From Methanosarcina sp. UBA293 (GTDB taxonomy: Archaea; Halobacteriota; Methanosarcinia; Methanosarcinales; Methanosarcinaceae), in contig DALS01000066.1 in NCBI GenBank assembly GCA_002499445.1, positions 1 through 63,750 of the forward strand: a stretch of DNA of 63,750 nucleotides, read 5' to 3'. Under the pieces are notes generated by a model. That model worked only from the letters and a program-made list of their open reading frames with translations. It was not told where the DNA came from and searched no databases. Both the position numbers and the translations under genes were made by a program. This document shows positions 35,393 to 44,038 of the stretch, in pieces. Each line of letters begins with the position of its first letter. The first letter of the stretch is position 1.

Positions 35393-36325
35393 TTTTACTA
35401 CTCCAAAAATTTAAACTTCAAAACAACCATACATTATCATAAAATTCACGTTTTTCAGTTTTAGTAATAATTTTTGTGCAATTTCTGAACATTTTTTTAG
35501 ATTTAATACCTTTATGGTATTCCAGATAATCTCATTATATTTTATAGTTTCCATATATTTTTGACCACTCTATATAATCAATAGATCTATATATGCCGAT
35601 TTAGATGTATTCATATTTCTATCTCAGCTTTGGAAACTTCAGGTCTCCGTATGAAGACAAGAGAAAAAAACCCTATAAAAACCGAGCTTTTTTTGCTTCA
35701 AAAATAAAATAAAGTTTTTTTTAGGTATCTCTCTGGAGCTTTAATGAAAAGCTTAAGAGATAACTTCAAAATACAAAAAGAAGGCTTAAATATGGTCAGA
35801 AAAGATGTGGAAGCCTAAGATGTCACTTGAAAAGCTTACTGGATATTTTTAGATCTTTTGATACTATATACCAGCTATCCGGTCTTTGGAAAGGAATTTT
35901 GTAAAGAGGTTTAAATTCTGCTGCAGAATCTTTCTTGAAAAAAATAGAAAGATTTATATAATAAATGATCTCTGCGACAAAGTTAATTTTTAAGACTAGT
36001 AATGTGAGGTCGTCTTCTATTATCTGGTTGATATTTTCCCAAATACTCATAAAGTAGTTTCCAGGTTCTTTTTGTTCCGAACCTCAGTGCAACTGGAGCT
36101 GACTTGCGTTCCTTGCACGAAAACGCAAGCATTTGTCATACTGAATATTTAATCATGGCAGTATCAACCATGTAACACTGGACGACCTAATGTGATATGT
36201 GGTTTCTGGATCTATTTAATGGGTCTAGGGTCTATTTAATGGGTCTAGAGTCTATTATAATGTGTCTACCTAGTGTGGACAAACATTCCGGATTCATTTA
36301 ATGCAAGGCAAATAGAGGAAGATTT
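35393..36325. other. long intergenic region with hairpins and 20-bp tandem repeats
   Basis: Besides one doubtful short ORF (35823-36050), it holds two adjacent hairpins (36063-36084, stem aggttc/gaacct; 36103-36129, stem cttgcgtt/aacgcaag). It also has three tandem copies of a 20-bp unit (tctatttaatgggtctaggg) at 36211-36270. The pit promoter lies at the left. Confidence 0.6.
35823..36050 (-). CDS. doubtful small hypothetical ORF (75 aa)
   Basis: An ATG-started frame with one hydrophobic stretch (LLVLKINFVAEIIYYINLSI). It has no clear ribosome-binding site and no recognised motif. It lies in a repeat-bearing intergenic region. It may be spurious. Confidence 0.25.
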   Translation of the reverse strand: MSIWENINQIIEDDLTLLVLKINFVAEIIYYINLSIFFKKDSAAEFKPLYKIPFQRPDSWYIVSKDLKISSKLFK

Positions 36326-36994
36326 TCAGGTTTCAAGCCCGTGAATTTCATGGTCTTTCTGTTCTTTTTTCCTTATTTTTTCTCTGAGCAGGTCGAGCAC
36401 CTCTTCATCCGAAACATCGTACCACCTCTCGTAAGCCTCAGCAACAGCCCTGAAATGTGCAGGAATCTCAAGCACAATAAGCTCGTCTACCTTTTTTTGA
36501 ATTTCTTCTGCGACCTCTCTTCCTGCTACAGGCACCGCAACCACGATTTTTCCGGCTTTTCTGTTTTTGCAAAGCTCAATTGCTGCACGCATTGTAGAAC
36601 CCATTGCAATACCATCGTCAATAAGAATCACGGTCTTTCCCGCGATCTCGGGCAGGGGTCTCCCTCCTCTGAGAGCATTTACGCGCCTCTCAATTTCGAC
36701 AGTCTGCTGTTGTTTTATCCGTTTAATAGTTTCTCCTGCAAGCCAGTAATGTGCATTTTCAAAAATGAACGTGCTCCCATTCTCGGCTATTGCCCCAAAA
36801 CCGGCTTCAGGGTTGTCTGGGAAAGGCAGCTTCCTTGCGATAATGAGAGAAAAATCGGTGTTAAGCTTTGCTGCAACCTGCAGTCCAACTTCCACTCCCC
36901 CACGTGGAATAGCAAGAATAACAGGTTTTTCTGACCTGTATTTCTCAAGAGCATTTGCAAGCTTTTCCCCTGCATCTTTACGGTTTTTGAACAT
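36326..36994 (-). CDS. predicted phosphoribosyltransferase (COG1926)
   Basis: A 222-residue type I PRTase-fold protein. The PRPP loop is KTVILIDDGIAMGSTMRAAI, with the N-terminal PVILAIPRGGVEVGLQVAAK typical of COG1926. The base or substrate specificity is unknown. The usual downstream Arg/Tyr hood region reads YERWYDVSDEEV. ATG 36994 is preceded by ggtggagat on the minus strand. It is a single gene, not linked to pur or pyr genes here. Confidence 0.85.
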   Translation of the reverse strand: MFKNRKDAGEKLANALEKYRSEKPVILAIPRGGVEVGLQVAAKLNTDFSLIIARKLPFPDNPEAGFGAIAENGSTFIFENAHYWLAGETIKRIKQQQTVEIERRVNALRGGRPLPEIAGKTVILIDDGIAMGSTMRAAIELCKNRKAGKIVVAVPVAGREVAEEIQKKVDELIVLEIPAHFRAVAEAYERWYDVSDEEVLDLLREKIRKKEQKDHEIHGLET

Positions 36995-37079
36995 ATCTCC
37001 ACCTTAAATTCAAAATTAAACTCAAAAATTACCTTTTTTCTCCAGTATAAACGTCAAAATTAAACTATCAGCATCAAAG

Positions 37080-37790
37080 TCAAACTACCCTCATAGGCCG
37101 CCTGTAAATCTCGACTGAAGAGCCTGAAGGAAGAGTAGTTTCAGGCAAGCAAAGTTCCCGAACCTTCTTTGCAACGTCTTCGGGTTTGAGAACTGGTTCA
37201 TCTGTATAAAGCGAGCGATACATCTCGGTATCCACACTTGCAGGGCAGACTGCATATGCCTGAAGCCCGCCTCCAATTTCATAAGCAATGGATTCGGTAA
37301 ACCCAATTACTGCAAATTTTGAGGCACAATATATTGACAATTTTGGTATGCCATGTTTTCCTGATCCTGAAGACATGTTTACGATCCTTCCTTCTCCTCT
37401 TTTAAGCAGATGGGGAAGGGCATACTTGGTGCAGAAAAACATTCCTTTTACGTTTGTATCCATAATCTCGTCATATTCTTTGGTTGAGGTTTCTACAAGA
37501 TATTTTTTGTATGCCACTCCTGCGTTATTTATCAGGATGTCAATTCTTCCAAAAGCATCCATTGCCTTTGAAATCATGTCAATGACCTCCTCTTCATTTC
37601 GGATGTCAGTTTTTATTGCAAGAGCTCTCACACCCTGTTTTTCCACTAGCCTGGCAGTTTCTCGGATCTCTCTCTCGGTTCTTGCGACAATTACAATATC
37701 GGCTCCCTCTTTTGCCAATGATAGGCAAATTACCCTGCCAATTCCTTTTCCCCCTCCGGTTACAATGGCTACCTTACCTTTCAATTTCAT
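37080..37790 (-). CDS. short-chain dehydrogenase/reductase (copy A)
   Basis: An NAD(P)-binding SDR with TGGGKGIGRVICLSL (cofactor), NNAG, the catalytic Ser in VNMSSGSG, and YCASK (YxxxK). The basic residue in VARTERE suggests NADP preference. The substrate is unknown. The frame opens with GTG 37799, inside an 11-bp tandem repeat; ATG 37790 (MKLKGKVAIVTG) is the better family start. It is paralogous to the SDR at 39501-40211 (shared KEYDEIMDTNVKG/EEYDKIMDTNLKG, YAVCP, EMYRS/DMYRS). Confidence 0.88.
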   Translation of the reverse strand: MKLKGKVAIVTGGGKGIGRVICLSLAKEGADIVIVARTEREIRETARLVEKQGVRALAIKTDIRNEEEVIDMISKAMDAFGRIDILINNAGVAYKKYLVETSTKEYDEIMDTNVKGMFFCTKYALPHLLKRGEGRIVNMSSGSGKHGIPKLSIYCASKFAVIGFTESIAYEIGGGLQAYAVCPASVDTEMYRSLYTDEPVLKPEDVAKKVRELCLPETTLPSGSSVEIYRRPMRVV

Positions 37791-37792
37791 AG

Positions 37793-37836
37793 CAGTCACT
37801 TTACAGTCACTTTACAGTCACTTTACAGTCACTTTA
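37793..37836. repeat. 11-bp tandem repeat x4 at the SDR start
   Basis: Four copies of cagtcacttta run head to tail, covering the alternative GTG start and the ribosome-binding region of the minus-strand SDR gene. Copy-number change would alter leader spacing. Confidence 0.85.
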
Positions 37837-37958
37837 TTTATCGAGCAGGATAAGGATATATCTTTGGAAGCAATATTTCTGAACTATAGTCAAGAGCTAT
37901 CTCCTGTCTTAAGAAAAAAGAGAAAAAAAGAGGAAAAAAGATTAGAACTCTTTCGAAA

Positions 37959-38888
37959 TTAATTTCTTGAATAATCAAAAAGCAACATTTCTCCTGAATG
38001 TGCGTCAATCAATACTGAAGCAGGAAGGCTGTCATCTCTTTCAAAACTTGAATCAATGAACCGGATCCACCACGCCAAATGAGTTTCATCGTCATCGCCA
38101 TCTTTCCAGTCGCCCTCTTTCCAGACAAGGTTCGATGAAATAACTTTTACAGTACTTGCTTTTTCTTCTCCTATAGGTGGTTCGTTACTCATGAATTCTT
38201 TGAGAATCTCAACTGCTTTTTCATCCGTAATGCTTGGTTCAGTATCAATGAGTGCTATCTCTTCCTCATCCATAGACCATCTTTTGCGATAGCTTGAAAC
38301 TTCGCCTGTTTCTGCATTAACATCAAGCAGTATTCCATCGGAAAGAGAAGGTATTCCCCTGATAATTCTTGCGTAACTTACATGATAATTTCCTGGCAGA
38401 TCATCCGCAGCAGGTCCTATGTAATTTACACTTTCAAGCTCAATCTCATTAATTTTTTCCGCTGAAACCTTGGATTCGATATATTCTTCTGCTATTTTCA
38501 GAGCATCATCTTTGCTTATACTGTCTCTGCCCTGTACATTCTTTGATCCATCATATACAAAAAGTTGCTCTCCATTAGAGGCATTTATTCCTGCAAAGAT
38601 GCTTTTTCCATTAGTTGTTTTTGAGCTTACTCGCCAGATTATCCCGAAATTTTCATCATCAATCAGTTCTCCATGGATAGATTCATTGATTACTTTTGGG
38701 TTTTCTGAGATTAGCTTGTTTTTTGCATTCTCAAAACTAATATTTACGTCTGCAGTTGACGGATCAAGGTATTTTATTTGCTTTACGTCTTCTTTCGTAA
38801 AGATTATTCCTCCCTCATCAGAAGCAAAAGCCACAAATATTGCACACGATAGTATCAAACCTAACATACAAATTAGCTTAAGTTTCAT
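37959..38888 (-). CDS. exported PepSY-like protein
   Basis: A 309-residue secreted protein. The signal peptide is KLKLICMLGLILSCAIFVAFA. The body has two PepSY/YcdB-like units, recognisable by the Asp/Gly turns: ISKDDALKIAEEYIESKV...LDVNAETGEVSSYR and ITDEKAVEILKEFM...VLIDAHSGEMLLFD. Such domains often inhibit proteases or bind cell-envelope partners; the role here is unknown. Start ATG 38888. It sits between the two paralogous SDR genes, all on the minus strand. Confidence 0.75.
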   Translation of the reverse strand: MKLKLICMLGLILSCAIFVAFASDEGGIIFTKEDVKQIKYLDPSTADVNISFENAKNKLISENPKVINESIHGELIDDENFGIIWRVSSKTTNGKSIFAGINASNGEQLFVYDGSKNVQGRDSISKDDALKIAEEYIESKVSAEKINEIELESVNYIGPAADDLPGNYHVSYARIIRGIPSLSDGILLDVNAETGEVSSYRKRWSMDEEEIALIDTEPSITDEKAVEILKEFMSNEPPIGEEKASTVKVISSNLVWKEGDWKDGDDDETHLAWWIRFIDSSFERDDSLPASVLIDAHSGEMLLFDYSRN

Positions 38889-38901
38889 AATTTTCGCCCC
38901 C

Positions 38902-39108
38902 TTAAGGTCTTAAACACAAGCTTGAATTTCCTATAAACAGATTATTGCCAACGTCTGTTGCATCTCCAAACTCCTCTTTTACTTCGTCTGCTGCATATCT
39001 GGCTGCTTCAGAAACAGTGGACATCGGTGAAAGTAGCCGCATCAAAGAATGCAGAATAGAAGCGGGCATTATGTAAGGTGTTAAAATGTTTTTATATCCA
39101 AAAGGAGT
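38902..39108 (-). pseudogene. C-terminal gene remnant
   Basis: A minus-strand frame from after TGA (39109-39111) to TAA (38902-38904) reads TPFGYKNILTPYIMPASILH, then LMRLLSPMSTVSEAARYAADE and VKEEFGDATDVGN. It has protein-like composition, an internal ATG 39069 but no ribosome-binding site. It looks like the last part of a lost gene; the family is not identified. Confidence 0.45.
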
Positions 39109-39500
39109 TCAAGCTGATTCTGCAAGTTTAGCTGAATATTAGTTTAACATTTTTACAATGTTTAAAAATGCGTTGCACTCGATATAAATTTTGTGACAAA
39201 GTTATCTAGATAATAGGTAAGTAATGTTGCTATTTAATCGAAAATTTAATTTACTGATTTAATATTCTAATCGACAATGTAGCCTGCAAGGCTGTTTTTA
39301 CATTAATTCATATGAGAGAAGGATAACAATTTTATCTGGAGCTTTCATGCCGAAGAAATTAGCAATCTTAAAAAAGAAAGAGAAAAATCGAAAAGGAAAA
39401 AGCAAATTTGGCGAAAGAATGCAGTAAGACCTGACAAAATTGTACGTTTGCCAGAACTACAGGACGCCTGCTCTTTGGTTTTGCTTCTCGTCTTTTACAA
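39109..39500. other. intergenic region
   Basis: AT-rich, between a remnant and the second SDR gene. No gene seen. Confidence 0.4.
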
Positions 39501-40211
39501 TCAAAGCTGAGGGACTGGAGGAGCCTGCATCTCAATTATCTTACCTGATGTAACTTTTGAATCAGGCAAACAAAGTTCCAGAACCTTTTCTGCGATATGC
39601 TCGGGTTTGAGTGGGGGCCTGTCTGAGTAGACCGACCTGTACATATCGGTATCCACAGCACCTGGGCAGACAGCATAGACTTTGATTTCTCCTTCGAGCT
39701 CAGCAGCAATAGATTCAGTTATGCCGTTTACCCCGAATTTTGAGGCAGAGTATACGGAAAAATCCGGAAGCCCGTGTAATCCTCCTACTGAGGATATATT
39801 GATGATTTTCCCGTTTTTGCTCTCTCTGATGTACGGTATCGCATATTTCGTGCAGAGAAAGACTCCTTTTAAGTTAGTATCCATGATTTTATCGTACTCT
39901 TCGAGGGTGGTCTCCTCAAGCCTCTTTTTATAGGTCACTCCTGCGTTATTGATAAGAATATCAAGCCTGCCGCATTTATCAATTGTCATTGAGATTAAGC
40001 GCCTTACATCCTCTTCACTGCGCACGTCAGTCTGGATTGCCAGGGCTTTACTGCCCATTGCTTTTAGTTTGTCTATTGTCCCTTTTATCTCACTCTCATT
40101 CCTTGCTGCAATTACGACATTTGCTCCCTCTTTTGCCAGAGCAAGGCAGATAGCTTTTCCTATCCCTTTGCTCCCTCCGGTTATAAGAGCTGTTTGACCT
40201 GCTAAACTCAT
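39501..40211 (-). CDS. short-chain dehydrogenase/reductase (copy B)
   Basis: A 236-residue SDR with TGGSKGIGKAICLALAKEGA, NNAGVTYKK, catalytic Ser in NISSVGG and YSASK. It is closely related to the copy at 37080-37790 along its whole length, so the two arose by duplication and have diverged, mostly at the C-terminus, where substrate specificity usually lies. Start ATG 40211, with aaaaggg upstream. The substrate is unknown; AI of fatty or isoprenoid alcohol cannot be told apart. Confidence 0.88.
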   Translation of the reverse strand: MSLAGQTALITGGSKGIGKAICLALAKEGANVVIAARNESEIKGTIDKLKAMGSKALAIQTDVRSEEDVRRLISMTIDKCGRLDILINNAGVTYKKRLEETTLEEYDKIMDTNLKGVFLCTKYAIPYIRESKNGKIINISSVGGLHGLPDFSVYSASKFGVNGITESIAAELEGEIKVYAVCPGAVDTDMYRSVYSDRPPLKPEHIAEKVLELCLPDSKVTSGKIIEMQAPPVPQL

Positions 40212-40464
40212 TTTTATCCCTTTTATCTGTTCATTTTTATCTAATTAATTTTTATTTAATTAATGGTAGAACGGGTAAAAAAGGGATATATCTTTTGAAA
40301 CTAAGTTTCTGAAAAGATTTCTTTGAATGAGGTAAACTAGAATGAGGCGAACTGTAATGAGGTAAGGTAGGATGAGGTAAGCTAGAACAAGGTGAACTGT
40401 AATGAGACGAGATGTAATTATACAAACTGGAATAAGACAGTGACTGAGCTTTAAGAGCGCAAGC

Positions 40465-41301
40465 TCATGTGACTGTAACCTTGGTAAACCTCCACCTTGC
40501 GATAAGAAACATTATTGCCGCAAAAGTCAACAGAGCCAGGAAGGAAACAAGAACCTCTCCCTGAGTGTAAGTATAACGGAGTCCGATTGACGAAAAGTCG
40601 CTTCCTATTGCAAAGTACCTGATTCCGCTGACAAGGTGTGTGAGTGGATTGACTGTGGATAGGGCTCTGAGCAAGGGAGGAAAGGAATTCGCAGGATACA
40701 ATGCATTGCTCGTGAAAAAGAAAGGCATGGTAAGCAGGGTTATTACAGCCTGCATTCCTTCCGGGCTTTCCATTGTTATTGCTATTGCGGCTGAAAGGAA
40801 AAGAAACCCTAGAGAAAAGGCCCCTATAAAAAGCATGATCCCAAACAGCGAGAATATGAGCTGTGCAGGAGTATAACCTTCAAAAAACTGGACTCCGAGC
40901 AGAAGCCCAAAACCCATAATAACAGTAGCCTGGATAAGGGACTTTGTCATGGCTGATAGCCCTATCCCTATAATAATATGAATCCTCGGCAGAGGGCTTG
41001 AAAGAGTCTCCCGCATAAGCCCCCAGTTTTTGTCAAAAAGCAATACTGTTCCCCCGAAAAGGCTTGTAAAAAGCGTGGTCATGGCAATAACGCCTGCGCC
41101 TATAAAAGTCAGGTAGCCTATAGTCCTGACACCAGGGGTGGCTGGCAGGGTTGCAGTCAGCCTTTCAAAATTATTTGACATTGCAATCCCGAAAAAAGCA
41201 AGCCAGAGAGCAGGCTGAACAAGTGAGGTAAACAGGAGAGTCTTGAACCTGACAAACCTCAGCATATCCCGCCAGTAGATTGTAAGGAAACCCGTGTGCA
41301 T
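40465..41301 (-). CDS. ABC-2 type transporter permease
   Basis: A 278-residue permease with about six membrane helices and the ABC-2 signature around SALSTVNPLTHLVSGIRYFA (nt 40620-40680). Exporters of this class move drugs, polysaccharides or lipids. It lies 31 bp downstream of its ATPase gene on the same strand and forms an operon with it. Start ATG 41301 (MHTGFLTIYWRD) is typical of DrrB-like permeases. Confidence 0.9.
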   Translation of the reverse strand: MHTGFLTIYWRDMLRFVRFKTLLFTSLVQPALWLAFFGIAMSNNFERLTATLPATPGVRTIGYLTFIGAGVIAMTTLFTSLFGGTVLLFDKNWGLMRETLSSPLPRIHIIIGIGLSAMTKSLIQATVIMGFGLLLGVQFFEGYTPAQLIFSLFGIMLFIGAFSLGFLFLSAAIAITMESPEGMQAVITLLTMPFFFTSNALYPANSFPPLLRALSTVNPLTHLVSGIRYFAIGSDFSSIGLRYTYTQGEVLVSFLALLTFAAIMFLIARWRFTKVTVT

Positions 41302-41332
41302 CTTAACGCCTCCCTGCTCTGAGAGTCACAGT

Positions 41333-42277
41333 CTAACCCTTCTCTGTGCCGGTATCTCTCAATTCTCTGCCTGTATAATGGACAAAAACATCGTCCATTG
41401 ACGGTTTTTTGAGATTTACGGCTCTGATTTTAATTCCTCCGTTCCGGAGTTTATCCATAATCTCTGGCAGCAGGCGGGTACCGTCCACATTGACCATGAT
41501 AATTATCCCTTTTGATTTTTCCCTGACCTCTTTTACACTCTCAAGCTTCTTCAGCAGGTCTGAGGCTGACCAGTTGTCGCTTGTTTCCAGGTATATAAGA
41601 TCCTGTCCAAGCGCGTTTTTTAACTCCCAGGGACTGCCTGTGACAACGATTTTCCCATGATCTATAATGCTTATTCTGTTACTGAGCTGGTCGGCTTCGT
41701 CCATATAATGGGTTGTCAAGAAAATGGTTGTGCCTTCATGATTTATGTCCTTTACATAATCCCAGATCCTTATCCGGGTCTGGGGATCAAGCCCTATTGT
41801 AGGCTCATCAAGGAAAAGCACATTTGGCCGGGTCATAAGTCCCCGTGCAATCTCAAGCCTGCGCTTCATCCCGCCGCTGAGATGCCTTGTCAGAGTGTCT
41901 CGTTTCCCCTCAAGCTCGACAAGGCCAAGCAGTTCGTCAATCCGCTCCTCCCTTACAGCTTTTGGCATGGAATAGAGCCTCCCATGATATTCCAGTATCT
42001 CCCTTACAGTCATATCTCTATCAAGAGTCAGTTCCTGAAAAACAATTCCTATGGACTCCCTGACCATTTCAGGCTCTTTTTCCAAATCATAACCCGCAAT
42101 CTTTACACTTCCTTTCTGCACTGGCAGGAGGGTAGTAAGAATATTTATCACAGTACTTTTTCCAGCCCCATTCGGTCCAAGGAATGAGAATATCTCCCCT
42201 TTTTTTACTGCAAAGCTAATATTATCAACTGCTTTTACCTCGCCGAAAAAATACTCAAGCTCAGTTACCTCTATAAT
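41333..42277 (-). CDS. ABC transporter ATPase (DrrA-like) with apparent ATT start
   Basis: ATPase of the ABC-2 exporter. Walker A is LGPNGAGKST, the signature is HLSGGMKRRLEIARGL, Walker B is NVLFLDEPTIGLDP and the switch is TTHYMDEADQL. The first GTG/ATG in frame (GTG 42151) lies after Walker A, so it cannot be the real start. The upstream frame is fully family-like (IIEVTELEYFFGEVKAVDNI) up to a TAA, but contains no ATG, GTG or TTG. At the family start position the codon is ATT (42277), five bases after ggaag. Either AUU initiates or the start codon was lost. Full length would be 314 aa, normal for the family. Confidence 0.88.
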   Translation of the reverse strand: MIEVTELEYFFGEVKAVDNISFAVKKGEIFSFLGPNGAGKSTVINILTTLLPVQKGSVKIAGYDLEKEPEMVRESIGIVFQELTLDRDMTVREILEYHGRLYSMPKAVREERIDELLGLVELEGKRDTLTRHLSGGMKRRLEIARGLMTRPNVLFLDEPTIGLDPQTRIRIWDYVKDINHEGTTIFLTTHYMDEADQLSNRISIIDHGKIVVTGSPWELKNALGQDLIYLETSDNWSASDLLKKLESVKEVREKSKGIIIMVNVDGTRLLPEIMDKLRNGGIKIRAVNLKKPSMDDVFVHYTGRELRDTGTEKG

Positions 42278-42513
42278 GTTGTCTTCCAGAAACAGTACCC
42301 CATTTTACCCCATTTATTGTTTCTCTTAGGAAAGATTGAACCTTTAGTGATAAATAGATTTTTTGCTGAATGGTCAATCTTTATGGGTTTTTTAGGAAAA
42401 TTTAATTTAAAATTTAACTAAAAACTTAATTCAAATCTTAAAATCTTAGTAGAAAGTAGAGAAGTTTGAATGCTTAACAGCAGCCCGAAAGCTTAATCAG
42501 ACAGTTTGAATGC

Positions 42514-43707
42514 TCAGTCAGTTTCTTTAAAAATAATATATTCCCTTAAATCCGATTTCAGAATTCTCTCAATTTCTTGCCAGCTACTGTCTCTGGTTTC
42601 GGTAAAAATGTACCCAAAAAAACTGTATTTTTTGTGATCGATTTTCCTGAGTTCCAGGGGCTTTTCGAAGTCTGAGAGTAATTTTTCGTAATCAAAAGCC
42701 TTTACCAACTTTGGATCTGTCATTTTTAGACCGGTTTCTGCAGATCTGTTCAACATTACCAGGCAGAAATTCTTTCCTTCCAGGCCTGCAAGAATTTTAT
42801 CCCAATCAGGCTCAAGCTCTTCTAGGAAAAATCTGTAAGTGTTAATTCCATATGCAAAATGTGCAATATCAGTTGTGCACCAACTGGCAAAGCGCATAGG
42901 GTTCAGTTCTATTGGCTGGACTCGCCTATCCTCACTTATTCGCAGTTCAATGTGAAAGGGAAAATTTCTGAGCCCGACCAGGTTTCCGATTTCCTTCAAA
43001 AGATCCTCGACAGTTTCCCTATATGTTTCTATAACTTTTTTCGAAGTAAAATACACCCTGCCGCTAACATCATTTTCCGAAGAAAAGATGTGCTTGAAGA
43101 TATTGAGAACTACTGGCTTTCCTTTGCTATTGAAATAAGCATCAACTGCAAACTCTTCCCCCTCGATGTTTCCCTCGATAATAAATTTCTCCACATCCAG
43201 AACCTGAGCCGGATAAAGCTCTTTGTTTTCCTTAACTTCAGCCTTTAGGCGCTTCAGGACCGAACCCCATTCTGCATCTGTGGAAACCTTATGTACCCCA
43301 AGACTGAAAAGTCCTACAGCAGGTTTTATGATAAACGGCTTTTCGATTTCTTCAGTCCGGATCTCGTCCAGCTTTTCAAATTTAATACTCTTAAAATATA
43401 ATTCAGGGTAAAGCCTTTCCAGTAGCTTCCTGAACTTAACTTTGTTCTTGAAAAGCTCGATTTTCTCAGGCAGCCCGGTAAAACCCAGATTTTCCGACAT
43501 CCAACCAATAGAGTTTTCGGAATTTGAATAAAGAGTAAATTCACCTTTTTCTTTTATGAGTTCGATAAATTCAGCTTCCTCAAAAAGCCTTAGCCCTTTT
43601 TCAGAATTAAGTCCGGCTGCCATTTCGTTTTTCAAAACAGGAATCTGTAATTCCGCAGCAGTATTTTTTAAAAATTCGGAGACGTAGGGTTGGTCGAAGA
43701 TTATCAT
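42514..43707 (-). CDS. ATP-grasp protein
   Basis: A 397-residue protein with an ATP-grasp core: IEKPFIIKPAVGLFSLGVHK (ATP-binding Lys region), EKFIIEGNIEGEEFAVDAYF and the metal-binding HIELRISEDRRVQPIELNPM. ATP-grasp enzymes ligate a carboxylate to an amine or thiol. The N-terminus (MIIFDQPYVSEFL) and Trp/Cys motif RFASWCTTDIAHFAYGIN are of a subfamily I do not recognise. Monocistronic, ATG 43707. Confidence 0.8.
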   Translation of the reverse strand: MIIFDQPYVSEFLKNTAAELQIPVLKNEMAAGLNSEKGLRLFEEAEFIELIKEKGEFTLYSNSENSIGWMSENLGFTGLPEKIELFKNKVKFRKLLERLYPELYFKSIKFEKLDEIRTEEIEKPFIIKPAVGLFSLGVHKVSTDAEWGSVLKRLKAEVKENKELYPAQVLDVEKFIIEGNIEGEEFAVDAYFNSKGKPVVLNIFKHIFSSENDVSGRVYFTSKKVIETYRETVEDLLKEIGNLVGLRNFPFHIELRISEDRRVQPIELNPMRFASWCTTDIAHFAYGINTYRFFLEELEPDWDKILAGLEGKNFCLVMLNRSAETGLKMTDPKLVKAFDYEKLLSDFEKPLELRKIDHKKYSFFGYIFTETRDSSWQEIERILKSDLREYIIFKETD

Positions 43708-44038
43708 TTTCTGCCTTTCTTATTGTTTTTCAGCTTGAAGTGCGAAGCCAGATAATAAGAGAGGTTAGTAATATTTATTGTGGGAATCTTAGTAAAATAA
43801 GTATAGAAATCAAGAAAATTCTTATTGGAGAATAAGAAAATGAAATTTGATAAACAATTTTGAGTTTCAGAATTAGCTAAATCACAGAACTTATATATAA
43901 AAAGCTACGACTTCTTAATATAATTATGTTCATTTAATATAAACTGTTTTTGAGAGTTAACTCATCAGTAAACAGGTGTTACGGGTCGATTCACATTTAC
44001 TTGAGTTTTCATATTTTTCATATATAGGTGTTGGAACA
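43708..44038. other. intergenic region
   Basis: AT-rich region between divergent genes. A TATA-like stretch (acttatatataaaaa) at about 43889 probably belongs to the acyltransferase promoter. No gene seen. Confidence 0.4.
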
